The translations under genes and the position numbers were made by a program. Positions 56,539-64,000 of a stretch of DNA of 64,000 nucleotides are shown piece by piece (position 1 is the stretch's first letter; each line of letters begins with the position of its first letter). The notes below the pieces were generated by a model. The model had not been told where the DNA came from. It made no database searches and saw nothing but the letters and a program-made list of their open reading frames with translations. The DNA lies in assembly GCF_007858285.1 (NCBI RefSeq), contig NZ_VFIL01000012.1, forward strand, positions 1 to 64,000, in the 5' to 3' direction. The stretch comes from Pseudomonas brenneri. Lineage in GTDB: Bacteria > Pseudomonadota > Gammaproteobacteria > Pseudomonadales > Pseudomonadaceae.

Positions 56539-58638
56539 ATGCAGACTTTTTTTATCGCGCCCACCGATTTTGGTGTGGGTCTGACCTCCATCAGCCTTGG
56601 GCTGGTGCGTACCCTTGAGCGGGCCGGGCTGAAAGTCGGCTTCTTCAAGCCGATTGCCCAGCCGCACCCTGGCGACACCGGGCCTGAACGCTCCACCGAG
56701 CTGGTGGCGCGCACCCACGGTCTGAAACCGCCACAACCCCTGGGCCTGGCCCATGTCGAGCGAATGCTCGGCGATGGCCAGCTCGATGAACTGCTCGAAG
56801 AAATCATCACCCTTTACCAGCAGGCCGCCGTGGGCAAGGACGTGCTGATTGTCGAGGGCATGGTGCCAACCCGCAGCGCCAGCTATGCGGCCCGGGTCAA
56901 CCTGCACCTGGCCAAAAGCCTGGATGCCGAAGTCATCCTCGTCTCGGCGCCGGAAAACGAAGTACTGACCGAACTGTCCGGTCGCGTGGAATTACAGGCG
57001 CAACTGTTCGGCGGCCCGAAAGACCCGAAAGTGCTCGGCGTGATCCTCAACAAGGTGCAGACCGACGAAAGCATGGAAGCCTTCGCCGCCCGCCTCAAGG
57101 AGCATTCGCCGTTGCTGCGCAGTGGCGATTTCCGCCTGCTGGGCTGTATTCCGTTCCAACCGGAGCTCAATGCGCCGCGCACCCGTGACGTGGCCGACCT
57201 GATGGGCGCCCAAGTGCTCAATGCCGGTGACTATGAAACCCGGCGCATGACCAAGATCATCATTTGCGCGCGCACCATGCGCAACACCGTGGAACTGCTC
57301 AAGCCCGGTGTCTTGGTGGTGACGCCGGGAGACCGTGACGACATCATCCTCGCCGTCAGTCTGGCCGCAATCAATGGCGTGCCCCTGGCCGGTCTGTTGC
57401 TGACCAGCGACACCCTGCCCGACCCGCGCATCATGGATCTGTGCCGTGGCGCGTTCCAGGCCGGGTTGCCGGTGTTGTCGGTGAGCACTGGCTCCTACGA
57501 CACCGCCAACCAGCTCAACAGCCTGAACAAGGAAATTCCGATTGATGACCGCGAGCGCGCGGAGATCATCACCGACTTCGTCGCCAGCCATCTGGACGCG
57601 CGCTGGTTGCACCAGCGTTGCGGCACGCCACGGGAGATGCGCCTGTCACCGGCGGTGTTCCGCTACCAGTTGATCCAGCGTGCCCAGGCGGCCAACAAGC
57701 GCATTGTGTTGCCCGAAGGCAGCGAGCCGTTGACCGTGCAAGCCGCCGCCATTTGCCAGGCCCGGGGCATTGCCCGTTGCATGTTGCTGGCCAAGCCGGC
57801 CGACGTCGAAGCCGTGGCCCGTGCCCAAGGCATCGAGTTGCCCGAAGGCCTGGAGATTCTTGACCCGGACCTGATCCGCGAGCGTTATGTCGAACCGATG
57901 GTGGCGCTGCGCAAGAGCAAAAGCCTCAACGCACCGATGGCCGAACAGCAACTGGAAGACACCGTGGTCATCGCCACGATGATGTTGGCGCTCGATGAAG
58001 TGGACGGCCTGGTCTCCGGTGTCATCCACTCCACCGCCAATACCATCCGCCCGGCCTTGCAACTGATCAAGACCGCACCGGGCTGCACCCTGGTGTCGTC
58101 GGTGTTTTTCATGCTGTTCCCCGAGCAGGTGCTGGTGTACGGCGACTGCGTGATGAACCCGCACCCAAGCGCGGCGGAACTGGCGGAAATCGCCCTGCAA
58201 AGCGCCGACTCGGCCGCCGCCTTCGGCATCACCCCGCGGGTGGCGATGATCAGCTATTCCAGCGGTGACTCGGCCAGCGGCGAAGAGGTGGAAAAGGTCC
58301 GCGAAGCCACCCTGCTGGCCCACGAACAACAGAGTTCGCTGCTGATCGACGGCCCGTTGCAGTACGATGCCGCCGCCAACGAAAGCGTCGCCCGACAACT
58401 GGCGCCCAACAGCCAGGTGGCAGGCAAGGCCACGGTGTTTGTGTTCCCCGACCTCAACACCGGCAACACCACCTACAAGGCGGTGCAACGCAGTGCCGAT
58501 TGCGTCAGCCTCGGCCCGATGCTGCAAGGCCTGCGCAAACCTGTGAACGATCTGCCCCGTGGGGCCCAGGTGGATGACATTGTCTACACCATCGCCCTGA
58601 CCGCGATTCAAGCCGCCAACCGACCTATGGATATCTAA
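56539..58638 (+). CDS. pta: Phosphate acetyltransferase (long form)
   Basis: 699-residue enzyme that interconverts acetyl-CoA and acetyl phosphate. The long form has an N-terminal DRTGG/P-loop-like domain (MQTFFIAPTDFGVGLTSISL), a middle DRTGG domain (about 220-340), and the C-terminal PTA_PTB catalytic domain (NKRIVLPEGSEPLTVQAAAI, SGVIHSTANTIRPALQLIKT, VFPDLNTGNTTYKAVQRSAD). No acetate kinase gene is in the window, whereas ackA-pta are often adjacent. It is one base from the acyltransferase gene, so the two are co-transcribed. ATG 56539 is the family start. Confidence 0.96.
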   Translation: MQTFFIAPTDFGVGLTSISLGLVRTLERAGLKVGFFKPIAQPHPGDTGPERSTELVARTHGLKPPQPLGLAHVERMLGDGQLDELLEEIITLYQQAAVGKDVLIVEGMVPTRSASYAARVNLHLAKSLDAEVILVSAPENEVLTELSGRVELQAQLFGGPKDPKVLGVILNKVQTDESMEAFAARLKEHSPLLRSGDFRLLGCIPFQPELNAPRTRDVADLMGAQVLNAGDYETRRMTKIIICARTMRNTVELLKPGVLVVTPGDRDDIILAVSLAAINGVPLAGLLLTSDTLPDPRIMDLCRGAFQAGLPVLSVSTGSYDTANQLNSLNKEIPIDDRERAEIITDFVASHLDARWLHQRCGTPREMRLSPAVFRYQLIQRAQAANKRIVLPEGSEPLTVQAAAICQARGIARCMLLAKPADVEAVARAQGIELPEGLEILDPDLIRERYVEPMVALRKSKSLNAPMAEQQLEDTVVIATMMLALDEVDGLVSGVIHSTANTIRPALQLIKTAPGCTLVSSVFFMLFPEQVLVYGDCVMNPHPSAAELAEIALQSADSAAAFGITPRVAMISYSSGDSASGEEVEKVREATLLAHEQQSSLLIDGPLQYDAAANESVARQLAPNSQVAGKATVFVFPDLNTGNTTYKAVQRSADCVSLGPMLQGLRKPVNDLPRGAQVDDIVYTIALTAIQAANRPMDI

Positions 58639-59538
58639 ATGCTGGATTTTCTGCCTGCCGCCGTGCGCGGGGTGATCGCCTCGCTGCTGCTGGCGTTGAA
58701 CACGATCCTGTTGTGCTCGTTCCTGTTTATCGTCGCGCTGTGCAAGCTGCTGCCGTTTGCCAAGCGCTTGAGCGAGTGGCTGATGAACCACACCCACGAG
58801 GCCTGGATCAGCAATAACAAGGCCTGGATGAACCTGGTGCGCCGTACACGCTGGCACCTCAAGGGCCTTGAGGGGCTGGATTACCAGCACTCGTACCTGG
58901 TGACCAGCAACCATCAGAGCTGGGTCGACATCATGGTGTTGCAGTACGTGCTCAATCGTCGCATCCGCCCGCTGAAGTTTTTCCTCAAGCAGGAACTGAT
59001 CTGGGTGCCGGTGATTGGCCTGGCGTGGTGGGCTTTGGGCTTCCCGTTCATGAAGCGCTACACCAAGGCCTATCTGGAAAAACACCCGGAGAAGAAAGGC
59101 AAGGACCTGGAAACCACCCGCAAGACCTGTGCGAAGTTTCGTGACAACCCGGTCGGCATTTTCAACTTTGCCGAAGGCACGCGATTTACCGAGGGCAAGC
59201 ATGCGCAGCAGCAGTCGCCGTTGCGCTACCTGCTCAAACCCAAGGCCGGCGGGATTGCCTTTGTACTGGATGCCATGGGCGAGCAGTTGAAGTCGCTGGT
59301 GAACGTGACCATTCACTACCCTGGCGGGCGTCCTGGTTATTGGGACCTGCTGTGCGGCAATGTGCGGGAGGTGGTGGTGCAGTTTGAAGAGGTGCAGATC
59401 CCGGCCGAGTTCATTGGCAAGAATTATGAGCAGGATGGGGAGTATCGGGCGGCGTTCCAGGGCTGGATCAATAACCTGTGGACTGAAAAGGATGCCCTTT
59501 TAGACCAGCTTCACACGGATTATCCTGCCTGTCGCTGA
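58639..59538 (+). CDS. 1-acyl-glycerol-3-phosphate acyltransferase-like (YihG/LPLAT family)
   Basis: 299-residue membrane-bound acyltransferase. A hydrophobic N-terminal helix (about 10-37) precedes the catalytic motifs: block I SNHQSWVD (His-x4-Asp), block III FNFAEGTRF, and block IV near LVNVTIHYPGG. It resembles YihG-type PlsC paralogues that reacylate lysophospholipids with branched or unsaturated chains. It follows pta directly and ends before a strong terminator. Confidence 0.9.
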   Translation: MLDFLPAAVRGVIASLLLALNTILLCSFLFIVALCKLLPFAKRLSEWLMNHTHEAWISNNKAWMNLVRRTRWHLKGLEGLDYQHSYLVTSNHQSWVDIMVLQYVLNRRIRPLKFFLKQELIWVPVIGLAWWALGFPFMKRYTKAYLEKHPEKKGKDLETTRKTCAKFRDNPVGIFNFAEGTRFTEGKHAQQQSPLRYLLKPKAGGIAFVLDAMGEQLKSLVNVTIHYPGGRPGYWDLLCGNVREVVVQFEEVQIPAEFIGKNYEQDGEYRAAFQGWINNLWTEKDALLDQLHTDYPACR

Positions 59539-59575
59539 GCAAAAATGTGGGAGCGGGTTGTTTTCAAGATCCCAC

Positions 59576-59614
59576 AAAAAGCCCGCCACCGAGTAATCGG
59601 TGGCGGGCTTTTTG
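59576..59614. terminator. Bidirectional terminator between acyltransferase and cysNC
   Basis: GCCCGCCACCGA (59581-59592) pairs with TCGGTGGCGGGC (59597-59608) around GTAA, with A-run before and TTTTTG after. Confidence 0.9.
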
Positions 59615-59626
59615 TGACAGCAAGGT

Positions 59627-61525
59627 TTAGATCGCGCCGCGCTGGCGCAGCAGTTCCAACACCTGCTTGACGCTGTCGTCCACCGACAGGGCCTGGGTGT
59701 CGATCACCAGGTCGGCATTCAACGGCACGTCGTACGGGAACGACTCGCCGGGGATGTTATCCCCACCGGCTGCGTACAAACCTTGCGGGTCACGCTCGGC
59801 ACACACCAGCGGCGATGCCTGCACATACACGGTGAGCAAGCGATCACTGCCGATCAACGCCTTGGCCTGTTCACGGCCTTCGGCATCCGGCGCAACAAAC
59901 GCGGCCAGGGTCAGCAGGCCGGCTTCGTTGAACTGACGCGCCACGTGGGCGGCACGACGCCAGTTCTCGGTACGCCCGGCACGATCCTGTGGCAGGCCTT
60001 TGTTCAGGTCATGCCGCAGGTTCTGCCCATCCAGTACAAACACCGCACGACCCATGTCGAACAGCTTGCGCTCGACTGCGTAGGCCAGGGTGCTCTTGCC
60101 TGCGCCCGACAGGCCACTGAACAACACGGTGGCCGGCTGCTGGCCGAAACGTTGCGCACGCTCTTCGGTGGCCACGTGGGCCAACTTGCCATGTTGCGCC
60201 GCGCCGCCATGGCCGACCGGTGGCGCGATAATCATGCCCGCCGCGACGGTGCCGTTGGTCAAACGGTCGATGACGATAAAGGCGCCAGTGGTGCGGTTGC
60301 TGGCGTAACCGTCCAGGGCGATGGCCGCGTCGAGGCTGACCTTGACCCGGCCGATCTCGTTCAACTGCAAGGCACTGGCCGGACCTTCTTCCAGGGTGTT
60401 CACGTCCACGCGATGAACAATGCTGGTGATCGAGCCCGGCACGTAGCTGGTCGCACGCTTGATGTCGTATTTCTTGCCCGGCAGCATCGGTTCCTCGGCC
60501 ATCCACACCAGCATGGCGTCGAAGGCGTCGGTCACTTGCGGCACGTTGTCGGCATGCACCAGCAGGTCGCCACGGGAGATGTCGATCTCGTCTTCCATGG
60601 TCAAGGTCACGGCCTGGCCGGGACCTGCGTGTTCCAGTTCACCTTCGAAGGTGACGATGGACTTGACGCGACTGCTCTTGCCCGACGGCAACACCACAAC
60701 CTCGTCGCCCTTGTGCACCACGCCGCTGGCCAGGGTGCCGGCAAAGCCACGGAAGTTCAGGTTCGGACGGTTGACGTACTGCACCGGGAATCGCAGGTCG
60801 GTGTAGTTGCGGTCGTTGGCGATCTCGACGGTTTCGAGGATCTCCATCAGCGACTGGCCGGTGTACCAGGGCGAACGCTCGCTCTTGTTCACCACGTTGT
60901 CGCCCTTGAGCGCCGACATCGGCACGAAGGCCAGGGTGCTCGGCTTGAACGCGATGCCGTCGGCAAACTTCAGGTAATCGGCCTTGATCGACTCGAACAC
61001 GCTTTGGTCAAAGCCATTGATGTCCATCTTGTTGACGGCCACCACAATGTGTTTGATGCCCAGCAACGAGGCGATAAAGCTATGGCGCCGGGTCTGGGTC
61101 TGCACGCCGTAGCGCGCGTCGATCAGGATGATCGCCAGGTCACAGGTGGACGCACCGGTGGCCATGTTGCGCGTGTACTGCTCATGGCCTGGAGTGTCGG
61201 CAATGATGAACTTGCGCTTGGCGGTGGAGAAATAGCGGTAGGCCACATCGATGGTGATGCCCTGCTCACGCTCGGCCTGCAGGCCGTCGACCAGCAACGC
61301 CAGGTCGATGTCGTCACCGGTGGTGCCGACTTTCTTCGAATCACGGGTGATGGCTTCCAGGTGATCTTCGTAGATCATCTTGGAGTCGTGCAACAGGCGC
61401 CCGATCAAGGTGCTCTTGCCGTCGTCGACGTTGCCACAGGTCAGGAAGCGCAGCATTTCCTTGCGTTCGTGCTGGCCCAGGTAGGCGAGGATGTCCTCGC
61501 TGATCAAATCAGATTGATGCGACAT
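59627..61525 (-). CDS. cysNC: Bifunctional ATP sulfurylase large subunit / APS kinase CysNC
   Basis: 632-residue fusion. Residues 1-430 are the CysN GTPase, with P-loop GNVDDGKST at 31-39, DTPGHEQYTRNMATGAS and VNKMD; it energises sulfate adenylation by CysD. The C-terminal part from about residue 455 is the CysC APS kinase (P-loop GLSGAGKSTLAYAVERKL), which makes PAPS. Together they activate sulfate for reduction or sulfation. The gene is 9 bp downstream of cysD. The fused form is usual in Pseudomonas. Confidence 0.96.
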   Translation of the reverse strand: MSHQSDLISEDILAYLGQHERKEMLRFLTCGNVDDGKSTLIGRLLHDSKMIYEDHLEAITRDSKKVGTTGDDIDLALLVDGLQAEREQGITIDVAYRYFSTAKRKFIIADTPGHEQYTRNMATGASTCDLAIILIDARYGVQTQTRRHSFIASLLGIKHIVVAVNKMDINGFDQSVFESIKADYLKFADGIAFKPSTLAFVPMSALKGDNVVNKSERSPWYTGQSLMEILETVEIANDRNYTDLRFPVQYVNRPNLNFRGFAGTLASGVVHKGDEVVVLPSGKSSRVKSIVTFEGELEHAGPGQAVTLTMEDEIDISRGDLLVHADNVPQVTDAFDAMLVWMAEEPMLPGKKYDIKRATSYVPGSITSIVHRVDVNTLEEGPASALQLNEIGRVKVSLDAAIALDGYASNRTTGAFIVIDRLTNGTVAAGMIIAPPVGHGGAAQHGKLAHVATEERAQRFGQQPATVLFSGLSGAGKSTLAYAVERKLFDMGRAVFVLDGQNLRHDLNKGLPQDRAGRTENWRRAAHVARQFNEAGLLTLAAFVAPDAEGREQAKALIGSDRLLTVYVQASPLVCAERDPQGLYAAGGDNIPGESFPYDVPLNADLVIDTQALSVDDSVKQVLELLRQRGAI

Positions 61526-61534
61526 GACAGCCCC

Positions 61535-62452
61535 TTAGAAATAGCCTTGACGTTTTTTATCTTCCATGGAGCCTGCGCCATCGTGGTCGATGACCCGGCC
61601 CTGGCGCTCGGAAGTTCGCGTCAGGAGCATTTCCTGGATGATGTCCGTCAGCGTCTCGGCTTCGGACTCCACCGCGCCCGTCAACGGGTAGCAGCCAAGC
61701 GTACGGAAACGTACTTTCTTTTTGACGATGCGGGCTTTGTCTTCGTCGGACAGGTGTTCGAGGATGCGGTCATCGTCGATCATGATCAACGTGCCGTTCT
61801 TCTCGATCACATCACGCTCGGCGGCGAAGTACAGCGGCACGATCGGGATGCCTTCCAGATAGATGTACTGCCAGATGTCCAGTTCGGTCCAGTTGGACAA
61901 CGGGAACACACGGATCGACTCGCCCTTGTTGACGTTGCCGTTGTAGACGTTCCACAGCTCCGGGCGCTGGTTTTTCGGGTCCCAGCGGTGCTTGCTGTCG
62001 CGGAACGAGTACACGCGCTCTTTGGCACGGGATTTCTCTTCATCGCGACGGGCGCCGCCGAAGGCTGCGTCAAAACCATGCTGGTCCAAGGCCTGTTTGA
62101 GGCCTTCGGTCTTCATGATGTCGGTGTGCTTGGCGCTGCCGTGGGTGAACGGGTTGATGCCCTGCGCCACACCGTCCGGGTTGACGTGAGTGATCAGGTC
62201 CAGGCCCAGTTCCTCGACCATGCGGTCGCGGAACTTGTACATTTCCTGGAATTTCCACTGGGTATCCACATGCATCACCGGGAACGGCAGCTTGCCCGGG
62301 AAGAATGCCTTGCGCGCCAGATGCAGCATCACGGCGGAGTCTTTGCCGATGGAGTAGAGCATTACCGGGTTGTCGAACTCAGCGGCAACCTCACGGATGA
62401 TGTGGATGCTCTCCGCCTCCAGCTGTTTCAGATGCGTCAGTTTGTCGACCAT
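61535..62452 (-). CDS. cysD: Sulfate adenylyltransferase small subunit CysD
   Basis: 305-residue ATP sulfurylase subunit, an adenine-nucleotide alpha-hydrolase fold. The PP motif is LYSIGKDSAVMLHLARKAFF, followed by GGARRDEEKSRAKERVYSFR and SNWTELDIWQYIYLEGIP. It forms the CysDN complex with the product of the next gene and turns sulfate plus ATP into APS. With cysZ elsewhere in the window it completes uptake and activation. It ends with the terminal KKRQGYF of the family. Confidence 0.97.
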   Translation of the reverse strand: MVDKLTHLKQLEAESIHIIREVAAEFDNPVMLYSIGKDSAVMLHLARKAFFPGKLPFPVMHVDTQWKFQEMYKFRDRMVEELGLDLITHVNPDGVAQGINPFTHGSAKHTDIMKTEGLKQALDQHGFDAAFGGARRDEEKSRAKERVYSFRDSKHRWDPKNQRPELWNVYNGNVNKGESIRVFPLSNWTELDIWQYIYLEGIPIVPLYFAAERDVIEKNGTLIMIDDDRILEHLSDEDKARIVKKKVRFRTLGCYPLTGAVESEAETLTDIIQEMLLTRTSERQGRVIDHDGAGSMEDKKRQGYF

Positions 62453-62604
62453 GGCTACTCACGGGAAAACGATTCTTTTTGGACGGCCTGCGGGCCGTGT
62501 TCGAGCGAGGCATGCTAGCACAGCACCTTCTTCTATTCAGGGAGCTGGATAGATCGAAACGGTATATGAATATGCCGCCGAGTTTGGCGTGGAACGCGGA
62601 CAAA

Positions 62605-62694
62605 TGTGGGAGGGGGCTTGCTCCCGATTGCAGTGTGTCATTCAACAGATTGGTTGACTGAACCACCGTAATCGGGAGCAAGCCCCCTCCCACA
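62605..62694. repeat. BIME (inverted REP pair)
   Basis: Arms TGTGGGAGGGGGCTTGCTCC and inverted GGAGCAAGCCCCCTCCCACA with a 50-bp spacer, between cysD and the NIF3-like gene. Confidence 0.9.
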
Positions 62695-62712
62695 TTTGTT
62701 CGGTGGTATCTG

Positions 62713-63471
62713 TCAGATCGGGTTGGGGCAGTCGATGAACAGATGTTCCAGGGCAAAGCGTCGGGCCAGGTAATCCCCCAGGGCCTGCACGCCATAACGC
62801 TCGGTGGCGTGATGGCCGGCAGCGATGAAGCTGATGTCGTTTTCCCGCGCGCTGTGGAAAGTCTGCTCCGACGCTTCGCCGCTCAAGTATAAATCGACCC
62901 CGGCCGCCACAGCCTGGTCGATATAACCCTGGCCGCCGCCCGTGCACCAGCCGACGCGGCGGATCATGGCGCTGCCTTCGATCAGCAGCGGCTCGCGGCC
63001 CATGGTTTCCTGCACGCGGCGGGCGAAATCCCGCGCCGACAGCGGTTCCGCCAGGGAGCCTACGAGGCCGACGACCTTGAGGTTGTCCGGGTCCAGCGGG
63101 CCTTCGACGGTGATGTCCAACTGACGGGCCAACTGCACGTTGTTGCCCACGTCCGGGTGCAGGTCCAACGGCAGGTGATAGGCCAGCAGGCTGATGTCAT
63201 GCTTGAGCAGGGTCTTGAGCCGGCGCTGTTTCATGCCGGTGATGCAGGGGTTTTCGCCCTTCCAGAAATAGCCATGGTGCACCAGCACCAGGTCCGCCTC
63301 GGCTTCCACCGCGGCATCCAGCAACGCCTGGCTGGCGGTCACGCCACTGACAATGCGCAACACTTGCGGCCGGCCCTCGACCTGCAGGCCGTTGGGGCAG
63401 TAGTCGGCAATTTTCGCGCTGTTCAAGTAGCGATCCGCTTCTTCAACCAGGGTGCTCAGGGCGACGGCCAT
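62713..63471 (-). CDS. NIF3/YbgI-family dinuclear-metal protein
   Basis: 252-residue cytoplasmic protein of the NIF3 family, which forms a toroidal hexamer with a two-metal site. Metal-ligand motifs are VLVHHGYFW (two His), LLAYHLPLDLHPDVGNN, and near the C-terminus AAGHHATERYGV. The E. coli homologue YbgI is proposed to act as a metal-dependent hydrolase (GTP cyclohydrolase-like), but its role is unsettled. It is divergent from the algW-like protease gene, with 102 bp between the starts, an order conserved in pseudomonads. Confidence 0.92.
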   Translation of the reverse strand: MAVALSTLVEEADRYLNSAKIADYCPNGLQVEGRPQVLRIVSGVTASQALLDAAVEAEADLVLVHHGYFWKGENPCITGMKQRRLKTLLKHDISLLAYHLPLDLHPDVGNNVQLARQLDITVEGPLDPDNLKVVGLVGSLAEPLSARDFARRVQETMGREPLLIEGSAMIRRVGWCTGGGQGYIDQAVAAGVDLYLSGEASEQTFHSARENDISFIAAGHHATERYGVQALGDYLARRFALEHLFIDCPNPI

Positions 63472-63573
63472 AAAAGACTCCTAAATATCCCGTTCAGAGG
63501 CGCTCGCGGCCTCGTATAATGCGCGACATTATGGGCGCTCCCACGCCCCCTGCAACCTGTCAGGACTTACTTG

Positions 63574-64000
63574 ATGCTCAAGGCGCTGCGTTTTTTTGGA
63601 TGGCCATTGTTGGCCGGCGTGCTGATCGCGATGCTGATCATTCAGCGTTATCCGCAATGGGTCGGCTTGCCAAGCCTGGACGTCAACCTGCAACAGGCAC
63701 CGCAAACCAGCGCGGTGCAACAAGGCCCGGTGACCTATGCCGATGCGGTGGTGGTCGCGGCGCCCGCCGTGGTCAACCTGTACACCACCAAGGTCATCAA
63801 CAAACCGGCGCATCCGCTGTTCGAAGACCCGCAGTTCCGGCGTTTTTTCGGCGACAACTCGCCCAAGCAGCGGCGCATGGAGTCAAGCCTCGGCTCCGGG
63901 GTGATCATGAGCCCGCAAGGTTACATCCTGACCAATAACCACGTGAGCACCGGCGCCGACCAGATTGTGGTGGCCCTGCGTGATGGCCGCGAAACCCTGG
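63574..64000 (+). CDS. algW: DegS-like periplasmic serine protease AlgW (N-terminal part, runs off the window)
   Basis: The first 142 residues are visible. A membrane anchor (FGWPLLAGVLIAMLIIQRY) is followed by the protease domain of the HtrA/DegS family (VTYADAVVVAAPAVVNLYTT, SSLGSGVIMSPQGYILTNNH) with the catalytic His in TNNHVS. The catalytic Ser and the PDZ domain are beyond 64000. In Pseudomonas AlgW starts the cleavage of MucA in envelope stress. The NIF3-like gene next door agrees with the known algW locus. ATG 63574 is chosen. Confidence 0.9.
   Translation, partial: MLKALRFFGWPLLAGVLIAMLIIQRYPQWVGLPSLDVNLQQAPQTSAVQQGPVTYADAVVVAAPAVVNLYTTKVINKPAHPLFEDPQFRRFFGDNSPKQRRMESSLGSGVIMSPQGYILTNNHVSTGADQIVVALRDGRETL

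Noticed and set aside
59783..62518. 911-codon open frame opposite cysNC and cysD
   Set aside because: Antisense shadow spanning two verified genes and their junction; no protein-family resemblance.

Overview
The window is 64 kb of a high-GC Gammaproteobacterium, almost certainly a plant- or soil-associated member of the Pseudomonas fluorescens group. The support is the gene content (hmp-norR, fecIRA, hmgA-fahA-maiA with hmgR, trxB|cysZ, cysD-cysNC, algW, Pseudomonas-restricted DUF3509, DUF6124 and DUF3565 proteins) and the many Pseudomonas-type REP/BIME palindromes (GTAGGAGC or GTGGGAGC arms) between genes. No rRNA, tRNA or CRISPR array was seen. This is mostly core chromosome with small accessory islands.

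Layout. 1-127: edge of an IS3-type insertion sequence. 0.2-3.1 kb: nitric-oxide detoxification, hmp divergent from norR with two NorR enhancer sites. 3.1-7.0 kb: EamA exporter, AraC regulator, a 198-bp tandem array of REP pairs plus a copied araC tail, and a PBP4-type DacB. 7.0-17.7 kb: two cell-surface-signalling iron systems back to back. The first is DUF3649-PepSY-DUF3325-sigma-antisigma, then a ribosomal protein L36B gene, then a siderophore receptor. The second is ferric citrate fecI-fecR-fecA. Fur-like boxes lie in the divergent region between them. 17.9-22.4 kb: a ribosome-associated factor, and a LysR regulator divergent from serine deaminase and serine transporter. 22.6-26.0 kb: accessory strip with DUF3509, PsiE, an orphan antitoxin, DUF6124 behind a structured leader, SOS gene yebG, and a putative type III effector behind an exact HrpL box. 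26.1-28.1 kb: leucine-dehydrogenase-like enzyme and SirB1-like protein. 28.2-33.8 kb: homogentisate catabolism, a transporter and HmgR. 33.9-39.8 kb: MalT/LuxR regulator with DUF1329/DUF1302 envelope genes. 40.4-43.9 kb: SDR, alpha/beta hydrolase, class II aldolase, flavodoxin. 44.0-48.7 kb: short LOV photoreceptor, an unknown protein, class II LitR-like regulator, and tetrahydromonapterin genes folM-folX. 48.9-53.3 kb: trxB, cysZ, cytochrome c peroxidase, and a PHO-boxed glycosyltransferase. 53.3-53.7 kb: a second HrpL-like box with a 74-aa orphan gene. 53.7-64 kb: OYE reductase, glutathione peroxidase, SlyD, DUF3565, pta, acyltransferase, cysNC-cysD, NIF3 family, and the start of algW.

How it fits together. 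Many genes carry recognisable operators: NorR, Fur, LexA, HrpL, HmgR, ANR and PhoB. The strip is therefore rich in stress, nutrient and host-responsive control. Tetrahydromonapterin made through FolX/FolM is the cofactor of phenylalanine hydroxylase in pseudomonads, which feeds the tyrosine/homogentisate pathway also encoded here. The best leads for something new are the two HrpL-box genes away from any hrp cluster, the antisense-RNA-like leader of the DUF6124 gene, the LOV/LitR/pterin cluster, and a leucine-dehydrogenase homologue whose expected catalytic lysine is asparagine.
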